Positions 15,445 through 25,028 of a stretch of DNA of 64,000 nt are shown in pieces. This DNA comes from F22 sp963675625 (GTDB taxonomy: Bacteria; Bacteroidota; Bacteroidia; Bacteroidales; Bacteroidaceae): assembly GCA_963675625.1 (NCBI GenBank), contig OY776497.1:1240001-1304000 (forward strand). The letters run 5' to 3'. The translations under genes and the position numbers were made by a program. Under the pieces are notes generated by a model. It searched no databases and was not told the DNA's origin. It saw only the letters and a program-made list of their open reading frames with translations. Position 1 is the first letter of the stretch, and the number at the start of each line of letters is the position of its first letter.

Positions 15445-17097
15445 ATGCAGCAACTATCTGAACGCACTTTGGGAGAATGGCTTGAACATTGGGCAAATAC
15501 GACTCCCGACAAAGAATATCTCGTATATAGCGACCGAAATCTACGTTTTACTTGGTTTGAATACAACCAGCGAGTAGAAACAATGGCCAAAGGCCTCATC
15601 TCTATTGGTGTAGGACGCGGCGACCATGTCGGTATATGGGCGGCCAATGTACCTGATTGGCTCACTCTACTCTTTGCCTGTGCCAAGATTGGTGCTATTT
15701 ATGTTACCGTAAATACAAACTACAAACAACATGAGCTTGAATATCTCTGCCAAAACTCAGATATGCACACTTTATGTATAGTTGACGGTGAAAAAGACAG
15801 CAATTTTGTAAACATGGTGTATTCAATGCTTCCCGAACTAAAGACACAACCACGTGGTCATCTTTCCAGCAAACGCTTTCCAAAGATGCGTAACATCTTG
15901 TTTTTAGGACAAGAAAAACATCGTGGTATGTACAACACTTCAGAACTGATGCGAGTTGGGGCCATTTCACACACAAAAGATCTTGAGATTTTAAAGAAAT
16001 TGGTCACGTGTCACGATGTAGTAAACATGCAATACACAAGTGGCACAACTGGTTTCCCTAAAGGTGTCATGCTCACTCATCACAACATAGCAAACAATGG
16101 TTACTTAACTGGAGAACACATGAAGTTTACAGATCAGGATAAACTCTGCTGTTGCGTGCCATTATTTCACTGCTTTGGAATTGTACTTGCAAGCATGAAT
16201 GTGCTCACCCATGGCTGTACACAAGTTATGGTTGAACGATTTGATCCATTAGTTGTGCTTGCCTCTATTCACAAAGAAAGATGCACCTCAGTGTATGGGG
16301 TACCAACTATGTTTATTGCAGAACTTAATCACCCGATGTTTAGCATGTTTGACCTAACATCTTTACGTGTCGGAATTATGGCTGGTGCTTTGTGCCCAAT
16401 AGAACTTATGAGACTTGTCGAAAAAGACATGCACATGAAGGTAACAAGTGTATATGGACTTACTGAAGCTTCGCCTGGAATGACACACACGCGAATCGAA
16501 CAAAGTTTTGAGGAACGTTGTACAACTGTTGGATACGAATTTGAACAGACCGAGGTTATTGTCATGAATCCTGAAACAGGTGAAGAATGCCCTATTGGAA
16601 TACAAGGTGAACTATGTAATCGAGGATACAATACGATGAAAGGATATTATAAAAATCCCGCTGCCACAGCAGAGACTATTGACAAGAACCAATGGCTGCA
16701 CACTGGTGACTTAGGAATCAGGGACAAAAATGGAAATTTTCAAATTACGGGGCGAATTAAAGACATGATAATCCGTGGTGGAGAGAACATTTATCCAAGA
16801 GAAATCGAGGAATTCTTATATAAAATGCCAGGTGTTAAAGATGTTCAGATAGCAGGAATTCCATCAAAACGATATGGTGAAGCTGTTGCAGCTTATATTA
16901 TACTTCAAGAAGATGCAGACGTACAAGAAAGCGATATTAGAGACTTTTGCTTGGGACAAATAGCACGTTTTAAAATTCCAAAATATATCTTCTTTGTTAA
17001 GGAATATCCTTTGACAGGTAGTGGAAAAATACAAAAATTTAAATTAAAGGATATTGGTCTACAAATGGCCGAAGAGCAGGGAATAAACATTATATGA
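15445..17097 (+). CDS. AMP-binding acyl-CoA synthetase
   Basis: 550 residues from the ATG at 15445 (MQQLSERTLGEW). It has the ANL-superfamily signature YTSGTTGFPKGV (197-208), the motif VYGLTEASPGMT, the hinge segment GRIKDMIIRGGENIYPREIE, and the catalytic lysine in PLTGSGKIQKF near the C-terminus. It should activate a carboxylic acid to an acyl-AMP and then an acyl-CoA. Sequence features fit a fatty-acid or medium-chain acyl-CoA ligase, but substrate length cannot be assigned. The frame is open upstream to 15373, overlapping the regulator; the chosen ATG lies just after the regulator stop. An identical pairing of XRE-cupin regulator and ligase is common in Bacteroidales. Confidence 0.88.
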   Translation: MQQLSERTLGEWLEHWANTTPDKEYLVYSDRNLRFTWFEYNQRVETMAKGLISIGVGRGDHVGIWAANVPDWLTLLFACAKIGAIYVTVNTNYKQHELEYLCQNSDMHTLCIVDGEKDSNFVNMVYSMLPELKTQPRGHLSSKRFPKMRNILFLGQEKHRGMYNTSELMRVGAISHTKDLEILKKLVTCHDVVNMQYTSGTTGFPKGVMLTHHNIANNGYLTGEHMKFTDQDKLCCCVPLFHCFGIVLASMNVLTHGCTQVMVERFDPLVVLASIHKERCTSVYGVPTMFIAELNHPMFSMFDLTSLRVGIMAGALCPIELMRLVEKDMHMKVTSVYGLTEASPGMTHTRIEQSFEERCTTVGYEFEQTEVIVMNPETGEECPIGIQGELCNRGYNTMKGYYKNPAATAETIDKNQWLHTGDLGIRDKNGNFQITGRIKDMIIRGGENIYPREIEEFLYKMPGVKDVQIAGIPSKRYGEAVAAYIILQEDADVQESDIRDFCLGQIARFKIPKYIFFVKEYPLTGSGKIQKFKLKDIGLQMAEEQGINII

Positions 17098-17098
17098 T

Positions 17099-17125
17099 GA
17101 TACCACACCCGAAGGGGGGGGTATC
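17099..17125. other. G-rich hairpin between the ligase and YfhO-like genes
   Basis: GATACC at 17099-17104 pairs with GGTATC at 17120-17125 and an inner CCC can pair with the G-run, which is eight bases long. No T-run follows, so it is not a standard terminator; it may be a weak attenuator or an RNA-stability element. Confidence 0.35.
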
Positions 17126-17167
17126 TGCGATCTATCCTAAACCTACAACTTAGTAAAACCAAGAGCG

Positions 17168-19708
17168 ATGAAGCAACTCTTTAAAAGATGTCTACCAGAT
17201 GTATTAGCCATCCTTTTTTATGTCGTGATCTCCACAGCATATTTCATTCAACCAATTTCACAAGGAAAAATTCTCTTCCGTCACGACACCTCGGCTGGTG
17301 CAGGTGCTGGACAAGAAGCTAAAAACTATCATAACCAGACTGGAAAAACAACTAGATGGACAGATGCACTTTTTGGTGGTATGCCCACATACCAGATTGC
17401 CCCTAGTTATCAATCCACTAAAGCCCTACAAACTGTTGGAAACTTCTACCATTTAGGACTTCCCACAAATGTGTGGTATATCTTTGCCATGATGATAGGT
17501 TTCTTTATTCTTATGCGTGCCATGGGGGTTAATACATGGCTATCAACACTAGGGGGACTGGTATGGGGGTTTTCAAGTTATTTCTTCATTCTTATAGCCG
17601 CAGGACATATTTGGAAACTTGTCACTCTAGCATATATTCCACCAACAATCGCTGGGTTAATCTGGACTTATAAAGAACGATACATGCTAGGCTGTGCTGT
17701 TACTGCGCTTTTTGTAGCACTACAAATCATGTCTAATCATGTACAAATGACCTACTACTTCATGTTTGTCATGCTCTTTATCGTTATTGCTTTAGGTATT
17801 AAAGCTTACAAGGAAAACAAAATGCCCGAATTTGGAAGAGCCACACTAGTTGTTATATTAGCAGGATTTATTGGCATCGCAATAAATAGCAGCAATTTAT
17901 ACCATACTTATACGTACAGCAAGCACACAATGCGTGGTAAGCAGGAATTAGCAGAAGCTATTGCAAAAAGACAACAATCACATGAACAGAGTAGACAAGT
18001 CAAAGGTGGATTATCCACTGAATATATTACTCAATGGAGTTATGGAATAGACGAAACACTCACCCTGCTTATACCCAACTATAAAGGAGGAGCCTCAGAG
18101 CCATTGGCAAAGAATAAAAAAGCCATGGAACATGCCAACAACATTATGCAACAGTATGGCTTATACAACTATTTTACACAGTATTTTGGGCAACAACCAA
18201 TGACTGCAGGACCAGTGTACGTTGGTGCTTTTGTTCTTGTTCTTTTCTTATTAGGATGTTTTATTGTAAAACGCCCCATCAAGTGGGCCTTATTAGGGGG
18301 AACTGTATTTAGTATACTACTTGCTTGGGGACACAATATGCTGTGGCTCACAGAACTGTTCATCAGGCACGTTCCTTTGTACAACAAATTTCGTGCTGTA
18401 TCATCCATTTTAGTCATCGCTGAATTTTGTATACCTGCATTAGCTATTCTAGCCCTTGTAGAAATCACCCGAAATCCTAAATCACTTCGTAACACTCCAT
18501 GGCCATTATACCTATCTATAGGAGGCTGTGCAGCCATTTGCTTTCTTGTCTACATCAGTAATCAAAACGGCGCTGGCACAAGTACTCCGATGGACATGCA
18601 GTTATATTCACAACTAGGACAACAAGGATTAGATGCTCAAAGCATAGAAAATCTTCGAAAAAGCGTGATTGAAATGCGTGGAAGTATGGTAAGTAGCGAT
18701 GCTCTTCGTAGTTTAATTATTATTCTCGTTGGAGCTTCGTTATTATTAGCCTATATACAAGGAGTACTTAAACAAGGCTGGACGTTAGCCTGGGGTATTA
18801 TAATACTTTGTCTCATTGATATGTGGGGGATTAACAAACGTTATTTGTATGACGACCTATTTGTAGAACCTAGTCAAAAGACACAAACCTTTAAACTCAC
18901 AGAAGCAGACAAAAAGATTCTCCAAGACAAGACCATAGATTATCGCGTTTTAAATTTAGCCAGCAACACTTTTAGCGAAAACAACACTTCTTACTGGCAT
19001 AAAAGTATTGGTGGATATCATGCAGCCAAATTACAACGTTATCAAGACCTGATTAATTACCATATAGAACCAGAAATGCAGGCTTTTGCTCAAGCTTACA
19101 AAACTGCCAATGGGCAAATGGATAGTATTCCGACCAATACCATGCCAGTGATTAATATGCTCAACACGCGCTGGTTAATTATTCCTGGAGCTAAAGGGAT
19201 GACACACGCCATACAAAACCCACAAGCTTATGGAGCAGCATGGTATATTGGTCAATTGTCAATTGCAACGGACGCTTTAGAAGAAATTACTCCTTTAAAA
19301 CAACTACCTAAAGACACGGCAATAATGGCTAAGGATATGGCTAAAGGCTTAAGTAAGCGACAGTGGAACAACTCAACAAATGATAGTATCCGTATAACGT
19401 CCTATGCACCAAATGAACTTCACTATAACAGTAAACGTGACACTGAAGGCTTGGCTGTATTTAGCGAAATTTATTATCCTGGATGGACATGTCGCATAGA
19501 TGGAAAAAAGACCAAGATTCATCGAGCAAACTATATCTTACGAGCTGTAGAAGTTCCACAAGGTACACACGAGATCGTCTTCACCTTCCATCCAAAATCA
19601 CTAAAAATCACCGAGGGAATCGCTTATACAAATATTTTGCTCTTATTTTTGCTCATATTTGCTGCGGTTTATACTGAATGGAAGTATCCTAAAAAGGAGG
19701 ATTTCTAA
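17168..19708 (+). CDS. YfhO-family integral membrane protein
   Basis: 846 residues. About a dozen hydrophobic segments in the first 570 residues (beginning CLPDVLAILFYVVISTAYF) are followed by a large extracytoplasmic domain and a final membrane segment near 815-835. The segments SYFFILIAAGHIWKLV and IYYPGWTCRIDGKKTKIHR match the YfhO family (PF09586), relatives of GT-C glycosyltransferases that use polyprenyl-linked sugars. The role in Bacteroidetes is undefined. It ends at 19708, before the gap that leads to the division cluster. Confidence 0.75.
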   Translation: MKQLFKRCLPDVLAILFYVVISTAYFIQPISQGKILFRHDTSAGAGAGQEAKNYHNQTGKTTRWTDALFGGMPTYQIAPSYQSTKALQTVGNFYHLGLPTNVWYIFAMMIGFFILMRAMGVNTWLSTLGGLVWGFSSYFFILIAAGHIWKLVTLAYIPPTIAGLIWTYKERYMLGCAVTALFVALQIMSNHVQMTYYFMFVMLFIVIALGIKAYKENKMPEFGRATLVVILAGFIGIAINSSNLYHTYTYSKHTMRGKQELAEAIAKRQQSHEQSRQVKGGLSTEYITQWSYGIDETLTLLIPNYKGGASEPLAKNKKAMEHANNIMQQYGLYNYFTQYFGQQPMTAGPVYVGAFVLVLFLLGCFIVKRPIKWALLGGTVFSILLAWGHNMLWLTELFIRHVPLYNKFRAVSSILVIAEFCIPALAILALVEITRNPKSLRNTPWPLYLSIGGCAAICFLVYISNQNGAGTSTPMDMQLYSQLGQQGLDAQSIENLRKSVIEMRGSMVSSDALRSLIIILVGASLLLAYIQGVLKQGWTLAWGIIILCLIDMWGINKRYLYDDLFVEPSQKTQTFKLTEADKKILQDKTIDYRVLNLASNTFSENNTSYWHKSIGGYHAAKLQRYQDLINYHIEPEMQAFAQAYKTANGQMDSIPTNTMPVINMLNTRWLIIPGAKGMTHAIQNPQAYGAAWYIGQLSIATDALEEITPLKQLPKDTAIMAKDMAKGLSKRQWNNSTNDSIRITSYAPNELHYNSKRDTEGLAVFSEIYYPGWTCRIDGKKTKIHRANYILRAVEVPQGTHEIVFTFHPKSLKITEGIAYTNILLLFLLIFAAVYTEWKYPKKEDF

Positions 19709-19771
19709 CCACACTGAACAGTATTTCACATGAAAGAGTAATCTTTGCAAATAAAGAGTTTTATTACAATG

Positions 19772-19803
19772 AGGGCATATCATAAATATTTATGGCATGC
19801 CCT
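19772..19803. terminator. GGGCAT-type hairpin after the YfhO-like gene
   Basis: AGGGCATATCATAAAT pairs with ATTTATGGCATGCCCT (16 positions, one mismatch, one G-U). It follows the YfhO stop by about 60 nt. The AGGGCAT/ATGCCCT core recurs in the hairpins at 35675-35732 and, more loosely, 48979-49012. Confidence 0.55.
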
Positions 19804-19957
19804 TATATCATTCTAAAAGAAGCACAACTATTTAAAATTCAAACAAAGACATCAACAGCATAACAGTGCTCTAATATTTTCATTAATAACTCATAGACAA
19901 CACGGCATTCATTTCCCTTAAACTGTGCAAAACTTTCTATTTTTTAGACCTAATTCA

Positions 19958-19990
19958 TTTCGTATATCTCCTTATTATTCTGTATCTTTA
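19958..19990 (+). promoter_or_regulatory. Near-consensus promoter of rsmH and the division cluster
   Basis: TTTC, a 21-nt spacer and TATCTTTA differ from the Bacteroides consensus by one base in each box. It lies about 26 nt before the rsmH ATG and is the only promoter-like site seen for the cluster. Confidence 0.4.
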
Positions 19991-20016
19991 CACCGATTAT
20001 AAACTAAAAAAAGGCC

Positions 20017-20937
20017 ATGAGTAAAGAAGATCAAGTTTACCATATACCAGTATTGTTTGAAGAAAGTATCAATGCTCTTAACATTGATGCTGATGGTACA
20101 TACGTAGATGTCACTTTTGGTGGCGGCGGACATAGTCGCGGAATTCTTGACAAACTTCAAAGTGGTAAAGGAATGCTCTACAGTTTTGATCAAGATTTAG
20201 ACGCAGAAGCTAACTGCCCAGAAAATGATCACTTTACTTTTGTTAGAAGCAACTTTCGGTACTTACGTAACTTCTTGCGCTATCATAATGTAGAAGAGGT
20301 GGATGGTATATTGGCCGATCTAGGGGTATCTTCCCATCACTTTGATGACGAAGAACGTGGCTTTTCATTCCGATTTGAAGGGCCATTGGATATGCGCATG
20401 AACAAAAGGGCAGGAATTACAGCTGCAGATATTCTCAACAACTACGATGAAGAGCGTCTCGCTGATATCTTCTACTTGTATGGAGAATTAAAAAACTCGC
20501 GCAAAATAGCCAAATTGATTGTCAAAGCCAGAATTGAGCAACCGATCAAAAAGATTGAAGAATTTTTAAATATTATCAGACCTCTTTTCAATAGAGAGCG
20601 TGAAAAGAAAGAACTGGCAAAAGTATTCCAAGCTTTACGTATAGAAGTAAATCAAGAGATGGCTGCTCTTCAGGAGATGCTTAATGCAGCTACACGTGTA
20701 CTTCGTCCAGGTGGACGCCTTGTGGTTATTACATACCACTCATTAGAGGACCGTTTAGTCAAAAATTTGATAAAAACGGGTAATTTCGAGGGAAAGTTGG
20801 ATCAAGACTTTTTTGGCAATATCACTAGCCCATATAAAATTATTAACCGTAAAGTTATTGTGGCTAGCAATGAGGAGTTGGCTTGCAATCCACGTGCCCG
20901 TAGTGCTAAGTTACGTATAGCTGAGAAAAAGGAATAA
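20017..20937 (+). CDS. rsmH: 16S rRNA (cytosine(1402)-N4)-methyltransferase RsmH
   Basis: 306 residues. The start YHIPVLFEESINAL, the SAM-binding loop FGGGGHSRGIL, the segment ILADLGVSSHHFDDEERGFS and the late motif PGGRLVVITYHSLEDR are diagnostic. It methylates N4 of C1402 of 16S rRNA in the ribosomal P site. It opens the cell-division and wall cluster; ftsL begins 4 nt after its stop. Confidence 0.96.
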   Translation: MSKEDQVYHIPVLFEESINALNIDADGTYVDVTFGGGGHSRGILDKLQSGKGMLYSFDQDLDAEANCPENDHFTFVRSNFRYLRNFLRYHNVEEVDGILADLGVSSHHFDDEERGFSFRFEGPLDMRMNKRAGITAADILNNYDEERLADIFYLYGELKNSRKIAKLIVKARIEQPIKKIEEFLNIIRPLFNREREKKELAKVFQALRIEVNQEMAALQEMLNAATRVLRPGGRLVVITYHSLEDRLVKNLIKTGNFEGKLDQDFFGNITSPYKIINRKVIVASNEELACNPRARSAKLRIAEKKE

Positions 20938-20941
20938 AAAC

Positions 20942-21271
20942 ATGAGTTACACTCCAAAGAAAAAGAAAAACAACCTTGGCTACATCCTCAAAGGAGGTTT
21001 CTTGTTTCATCCATTTGTTTTAAAACAAGTTCCTCTACTGCTTTTAGTGATGATTTTTTCATTTATGACCATATGTGTACGATATACTGTCGATCTGCAA
21101 ATTGTTCATATTCAAAATCTCAAGCGTGAAGAAGTAGACATGAAATATAAAGCATTATCCAAACAAGCTGAATTACTTGAAATGAGTCGTGAATCTAAAG
21201 TTATTCAACGCTTACACGAAGTTAACAGTAAATTAGAGCTAGCCAAAGAGCCTCCCTATATCATCAAATAA
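20942..21271 (+). CDS. ftsL: FtsL-like cell-division protein
   Basis: 109 residues. A basic cytoplasmic N-terminus (SYTPKKKKNN) is followed by one transmembrane helix at about 32-52 and a periplasmic coiled coil (about 60-100). That is the FtsL layout, and the position between rsmH and ftsI is the FtsL position; sequence similarity in this family is low, so the name rests mainly on topology and context. FtsL joins FtsB and FtsQ to recruit and activate FtsW and FtsI at the septum. Confidence 0.82.
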   Translation: MSYTPKKKKNNLGYILKGGFLFHPFVLKQVPLLLLVMIFSFMTICVRYTVDLQIVHIQNLKREEVDMKYKALSKQAELLEMSRESKVIQRLHEVNSKLELAKEPPYIIK

Positions 21272-21292
21272 TCCTATCTAAAAGGTAGTAAC

Positions 21293-23509
21293 ATGCATAA
21301 AATATCTGAAGACGAAAAGAAGATCTTAGGATTTCGCGCAAACTTAGTTGCGTACCTCATCCTCCTTATCGGGGGTGGACTTCTTGTGACCAAAGTCTCA
21401 CAAAAGATGTTTATGCAACATCAATATTGGCTTAATGTACAAGCACGTTTAGTAAAAGACAGTGTACAAGTCACACCGAGAAGAGGAAACCTTTTGTCTG
21501 ATGAGGGTGACTTAATGGTCACAACTTTACCTGAATACAAAGTTTATATGGACTTTGGTATGCCTGCACTAAAAAACAGAAACAAAGTAAGTAAAGCTGT
21601 GCTGAAACGTTACAAAAAAGACTCGCTAGCCAAACGCAATGCTTATAACGACAGTACTCGTTTACTATTCGCCAAGGAGCTTCATAGGATTTTCCCCAAT
21701 ACATCAACAAAACATTTTTTGTCAAAGATCAACAATGGCTACAAAACACAAAGTAGATATTGTCAACTGTATAGTCCCCTAATCACTCACTCAGATTATC
21801 GTGAAGTAGAAGCTGCAGCTTATCGACTTTTTGGATCTCAACATGGATTAACTCATTCATCACAAGAAATTAGGAATCACCCTTTTGGCTCATTAGCCTC
21901 ACATACTTTAGGGTCTTTTCGTACTGTAGAAGCCAAAGATAAAGATGGGAAAATACTCCCCAAAGACAGACCAACTGCAGGATTAGAAGTTGCCTTCAAT
22001 CAAGACTTAAAAGGAGAAGCTGGGCTCAAGAAAAGAAGGCGTATTTTCAACAGATATAGAGATGACGTTTTAATTCCTGCCGTACAAGGCGCCGACATTG
22101 TAACGACCATAAACGTTAATATGCAGGACATATGTGAAACTCAACTCCGCCAAGAGATTGCGACTCTTAAAGAAAGAAATAAAACCGTGCTTCAAGGCAT
22201 GGTAATTCTAATGGAAGTAAAGACAGGATACATAAAAGCAATTGTCAATTTAAGTCCCAATGAAAATGGAGAATACACAGAAAGGAACAATCGTGCTTTA
22301 ACAGACGCCATGGAACCTGGTTCTACTTTTAAAACAGCCTCCTTAATGGTTGCCCTAGATGATGGCATGATTACGATGAAAGACAGTGTTGATACTGGAG
22401 AAGGTATGAAAGTGATGTATGGTTCCAAAAATAAAGACTGGTACTATGAACGCCAACATTATCTAAATGCCATAAACAAGACTCCAGGTAAACCCTATTA
22501 TGATCATGCACTTAATGTTCAGGAAATATTGGAACAATCCTCTAATATAGGAACAGCAGTCTTGATTGACAAACATTACAAAAATTGCCCTGAGAAATTC
22601 ATTGACGGTCTCAAGAGAATTGGGATTCTGGATTCTATCAGTCTACAAGGTTTACGTGTCAATCGCCCAAGCGTAATTGAACCAAGTAAAACTAAAGGTG
22701 TATGGAGTAAATCAACACTTCCATGGATGTCTTTTGGTTATAACTCCAAAATGGCCCCCATCAATACACTTTGCTTTTATAATGCTATTGCGAATAATGG
22801 AAAGATGATGACGCCAATGTTGGCCACAGAAATTCAATATGAGGACCATATTGAATACCTTAAGCCTAAAGTGTTACGTCAACATATTTGTAAAGCATCC
22901 ACATTAAGAGAAATACAACATATGCTAGAAGGCGTGGTCAACAATGGTACTGGAAAATCAGCAGGAAACTCTGAATTCGGAGTAGCTGGAAAAACAGGGA
23001 CAGCACAAATTTATCTACCTATATATGGTTATGCACATAAACGAAAGCTAGGTAGTTTTGCTGGTTATTTTCCATCAGAATCACCACGCTATAGCTGTAT
23101 TGTTGTTTTAGAAGGAGCCAGCATGTCTAGTCATGACGCGGCAGATGTTTTTGGAGAAATTTCTAGACATGTATATGCACAATGTTTAACACGAGGAGTA
23201 AATATGGCTATTGATTCAATAGCAGAACCGACTCCCAAAGTCGCTTGTGGTAATATTATCTTAGCAGAGAAAGCATTAGACGTGTTAGATATATCCGACA
23301 AGGATATTAATATTAAAGCTCCACAAGCTACTCAAGAATATCAAATGCCTAACGTATATGGGATGGGGCTGCGAGATGCAATTGCCACAATAGAACATAC
23401 TGGGGCGAAAGTGACTCAAGTTCAAGGGCATGGTAAAGTATTCCGACAATTTCCCCACGCAGGGAGTCGTATCTCTAACCATACTCAAGTAAGTATTACT
23501 CTAAAATAA
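21293..23509 (+). CDS. ftsI: Division transpeptidase FtsI (PBP3) with PASTA domain
   Basis: 738 residues. One N-terminal membrane anchor (about 15-37) is followed by a pedestal domain and the penicillin-binding transpeptidase domain with S344-T-F-K347 (SxxK), S416-S-N418 (SxN) and K567-T-G569 (KTG). A single PASTA domain ends the protein (about 680-738). It cross-links septal peptidoglycan in complex with FtsW. The C-terminal PASTA domain is typical of Bacteroidetes FtsI and absent from E. coli PBP3. Confidence 0.95.
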   Translation: MHKISEDEKKILGFRANLVAYLILLIGGGLLVTKVSQKMFMQHQYWLNVQARLVKDSVQVTPRRGNLLSDEGDLMVTTLPEYKVYMDFGMPALKNRNKVSKAVLKRYKKDSLAKRNAYNDSTRLLFAKELHRIFPNTSTKHFLSKINNGYKTQSRYCQLYSPLITHSDYREVEAAAYRLFGSQHGLTHSSQEIRNHPFGSLASHTLGSFRTVEAKDKDGKILPKDRPTAGLEVAFNQDLKGEAGLKKRRRIFNRYRDDVLIPAVQGADIVTTINVNMQDICETQLRQEIATLKERNKTVLQGMVILMEVKTGYIKAIVNLSPNENGEYTERNNRALTDAMEPGSTFKTASLMVALDDGMITMKDSVDTGEGMKVMYGSKNKDWYYERQHYLNAINKTPGKPYYDHALNVQEILEQSSNIGTAVLIDKHYKNCPEKFIDGLKRIGILDSISLQGLRVNRPSVIEPSKTKGVWSKSTLPWMSFGYNSKMAPINTLCFYNAIANNGKMMTPMLATEIQYEDHIEYLKPKVLRQHICKASTLREIQHMLEGVVNNGTGKSAGNSEFGVAGKTGTAQIYLPIYGYAHKRKLGSFAGYFPSESPRYSCIVVLEGASMSSHDAADVFGEISRHVYAQCLTRGVNMAIDSIAEPTPKVACGNIILAEKALDVLDISDKDINIKAPQATQEYQMPNVYGMGLRDAIATIEHTGAKVTQVQGHGKVFRQFPHAGSRISNHTQVSITLK

Positions 23510-23535
23510 ATAGTACAAACCTAATAACAAGATAT

Positions 23536-24993
23536 ATGCAACTAACAGAACTAATACAACAAATACCCTTTAATGGGACACTCGAATTACCATCAGTAAA
23601 TATTACAGCTATTACAACAGATTCACGCGCCGTCAAGCCAGGAAGTTTGTTTATAGCCGTAATTGGAACAAAAGTAGATGGGCATCATTTTATCAACCAA
23701 GCGGCAGAAAATGGAGCTGCTGCAATTATATGCCAAGAGATACCGATAGATTATTTAGGCACTTGCCCATGCATTGTTGTACCTGATAGCCGATCGGCTG
23801 TTGGACGTATCGCAACCACTTTTTATGGCAATCCTACCGAAAAGCTAGAACTTGTGGGTGTAACTGGTACCAACGGAAAAACAACTATAGCCACTTTACT
23901 TTATAAATTATTTCGTTATTTCGGATACAAGGTAGGACTCATTTCAACAGTATGTAACTATATTGATGACGAAGCTATCCCAACAGAACAAACTACCCCA
24001 GACCCTATAACTTTAAATGCCTTGCTAGGGCGCATGGCTGATGAAGGATGCAAATATGCATTTATGGAAGTAAGCTCACATGCAGTGGATCAAAATCGTA
24101 TTAGTGGCCTTCGTTTTGCAGGTGGCATCTTCACCAATTTGACTCGTGACCACATGGACTATCATGGCAACTTTGACAATTATTTAGCTGCTAAAAAACG
24201 TTTTTTTGACGAGCTACCTAAAGAAGCCTTCGCTTTGACAAATTTAGACGATCGTAATGGAGAAGTTATGTTGCAAAACACTAAAGCAAAGACTGCCAAA
24301 TATTCTCTTCGTACATTATGTGATTTTAAAGGTAAAGTATTAGAAACACATTTTGAAGGTATGGATTTGGAAATGAATGGTCGTGAAGTTGCCACTCAAT
24401 TTATTGGTCACTTTAATGCCTCCAATCTACTTGCAGTATATGGTACAGCTTGTTTATTAGGCAAACAACCAGATGACATCTTAATCGGGATAAGCACCTT
24501 ACACTCTGTCGCTGGACGATTCGAAGCACTTCGTTCTCCATCTGGTTACACGGCCATTATTGACTATGCACATACCCCAGACGCTTTAATAAACGTACTA
24601 AAAGCGGTACAAGACATTAATGTGGGACAAGGTAAGGTCATTACGGTAGTTGGTGCAGGTGGTAATCGAGACAAAGGTAAACGACCAATTATGGCACAAG
24701 CAGCCGTTAATAACAGCGATCGAGTTATTATCACATCAGACAACCCACGTTTTGAAGAACCACAAGATATTGTCAATGATATGCTAGCTGGACTAAATAA
24801 GACTGATATGGAACGTACTCTAAGCATTGTAGATAGACGTGAAGCAATACGCACTGCATGCGCTCTTGCCCAACCTAACGATATCATAATGATTGCTGGT
24901 AAAGGGCACGAAAATTATCAGGATATTAAAGGAGTTAAACACCATTTCGATGACAAAGAAATAGTTCAAGAAATCTTTTCTAGTCAACATTAA
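23536..24993 (+). CDS. murE: UDP-MurNAc-tripeptide synthetase MurE
   Basis: 485 residues. The Mur ligase P-loop is VTGTNGKTT (109-117). The motif DNPR (402-405, within SDNPRFEEP) is the signature of enzymes that add meso-diaminopimelate; lysine-adding enzymes differ there. It converts UDP-MurNAc-L-Ala-D-Glu to the tripeptide in the cytoplasm. Its start is 26 nt after ftsI. Confidence 0.96.
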   Translation: MQLTELIQQIPFNGTLELPSVNITAITTDSRAVKPGSLFIAVIGTKVDGHHFINQAAENGAAAIICQEIPIDYLGTCPCIVVPDSRSAVGRIATTFYGNPTEKLELVGVTGTNGKTTIATLLYKLFRYFGYKVGLISTVCNYIDDEAIPTEQTTPDPITLNALLGRMADEGCKYAFMEVSSHAVDQNRISGLRFAGGIFTNLTRDHMDYHGNFDNYLAAKKRFFDELPKEAFALTNLDDRNGEVMLQNTKAKTAKYSLRTLCDFKGKVLETHFEGMDLEMNGREVATQFIGHFNASNLLAVYGTACLLGKQPDDILIGISTLHSVAGRFEALRSPSGYTAIIDYAHTPDALINVLKAVQDINVGQGKVITVVGAGGNRDKGKRPIMAQAAVNNSDRVIITSDNPRFEEPQDIVNDMLAGLNKTDMERTLSIVDRREAIRTACALAQPNDIIMIAGKGHENYQDIKGVKHHFDDKEIVQEIFSSQH

Positions 24994-25028
24994 CTCCTTC
25001 ACAAGAAATCAAATAACACAAAAGAATT

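Larger units (their letters stand above)
19709..20016. other. Intergenic region upstream of the division cluster
   Basis: 308 nt without a credible gene. It contains a hairpin at 19772-19803 and, close to rsmH, a near-consensus promoter at 19958-19990. No mraZ reading frame is present, although that gene usually precedes rsmH. Confidence 0.7.
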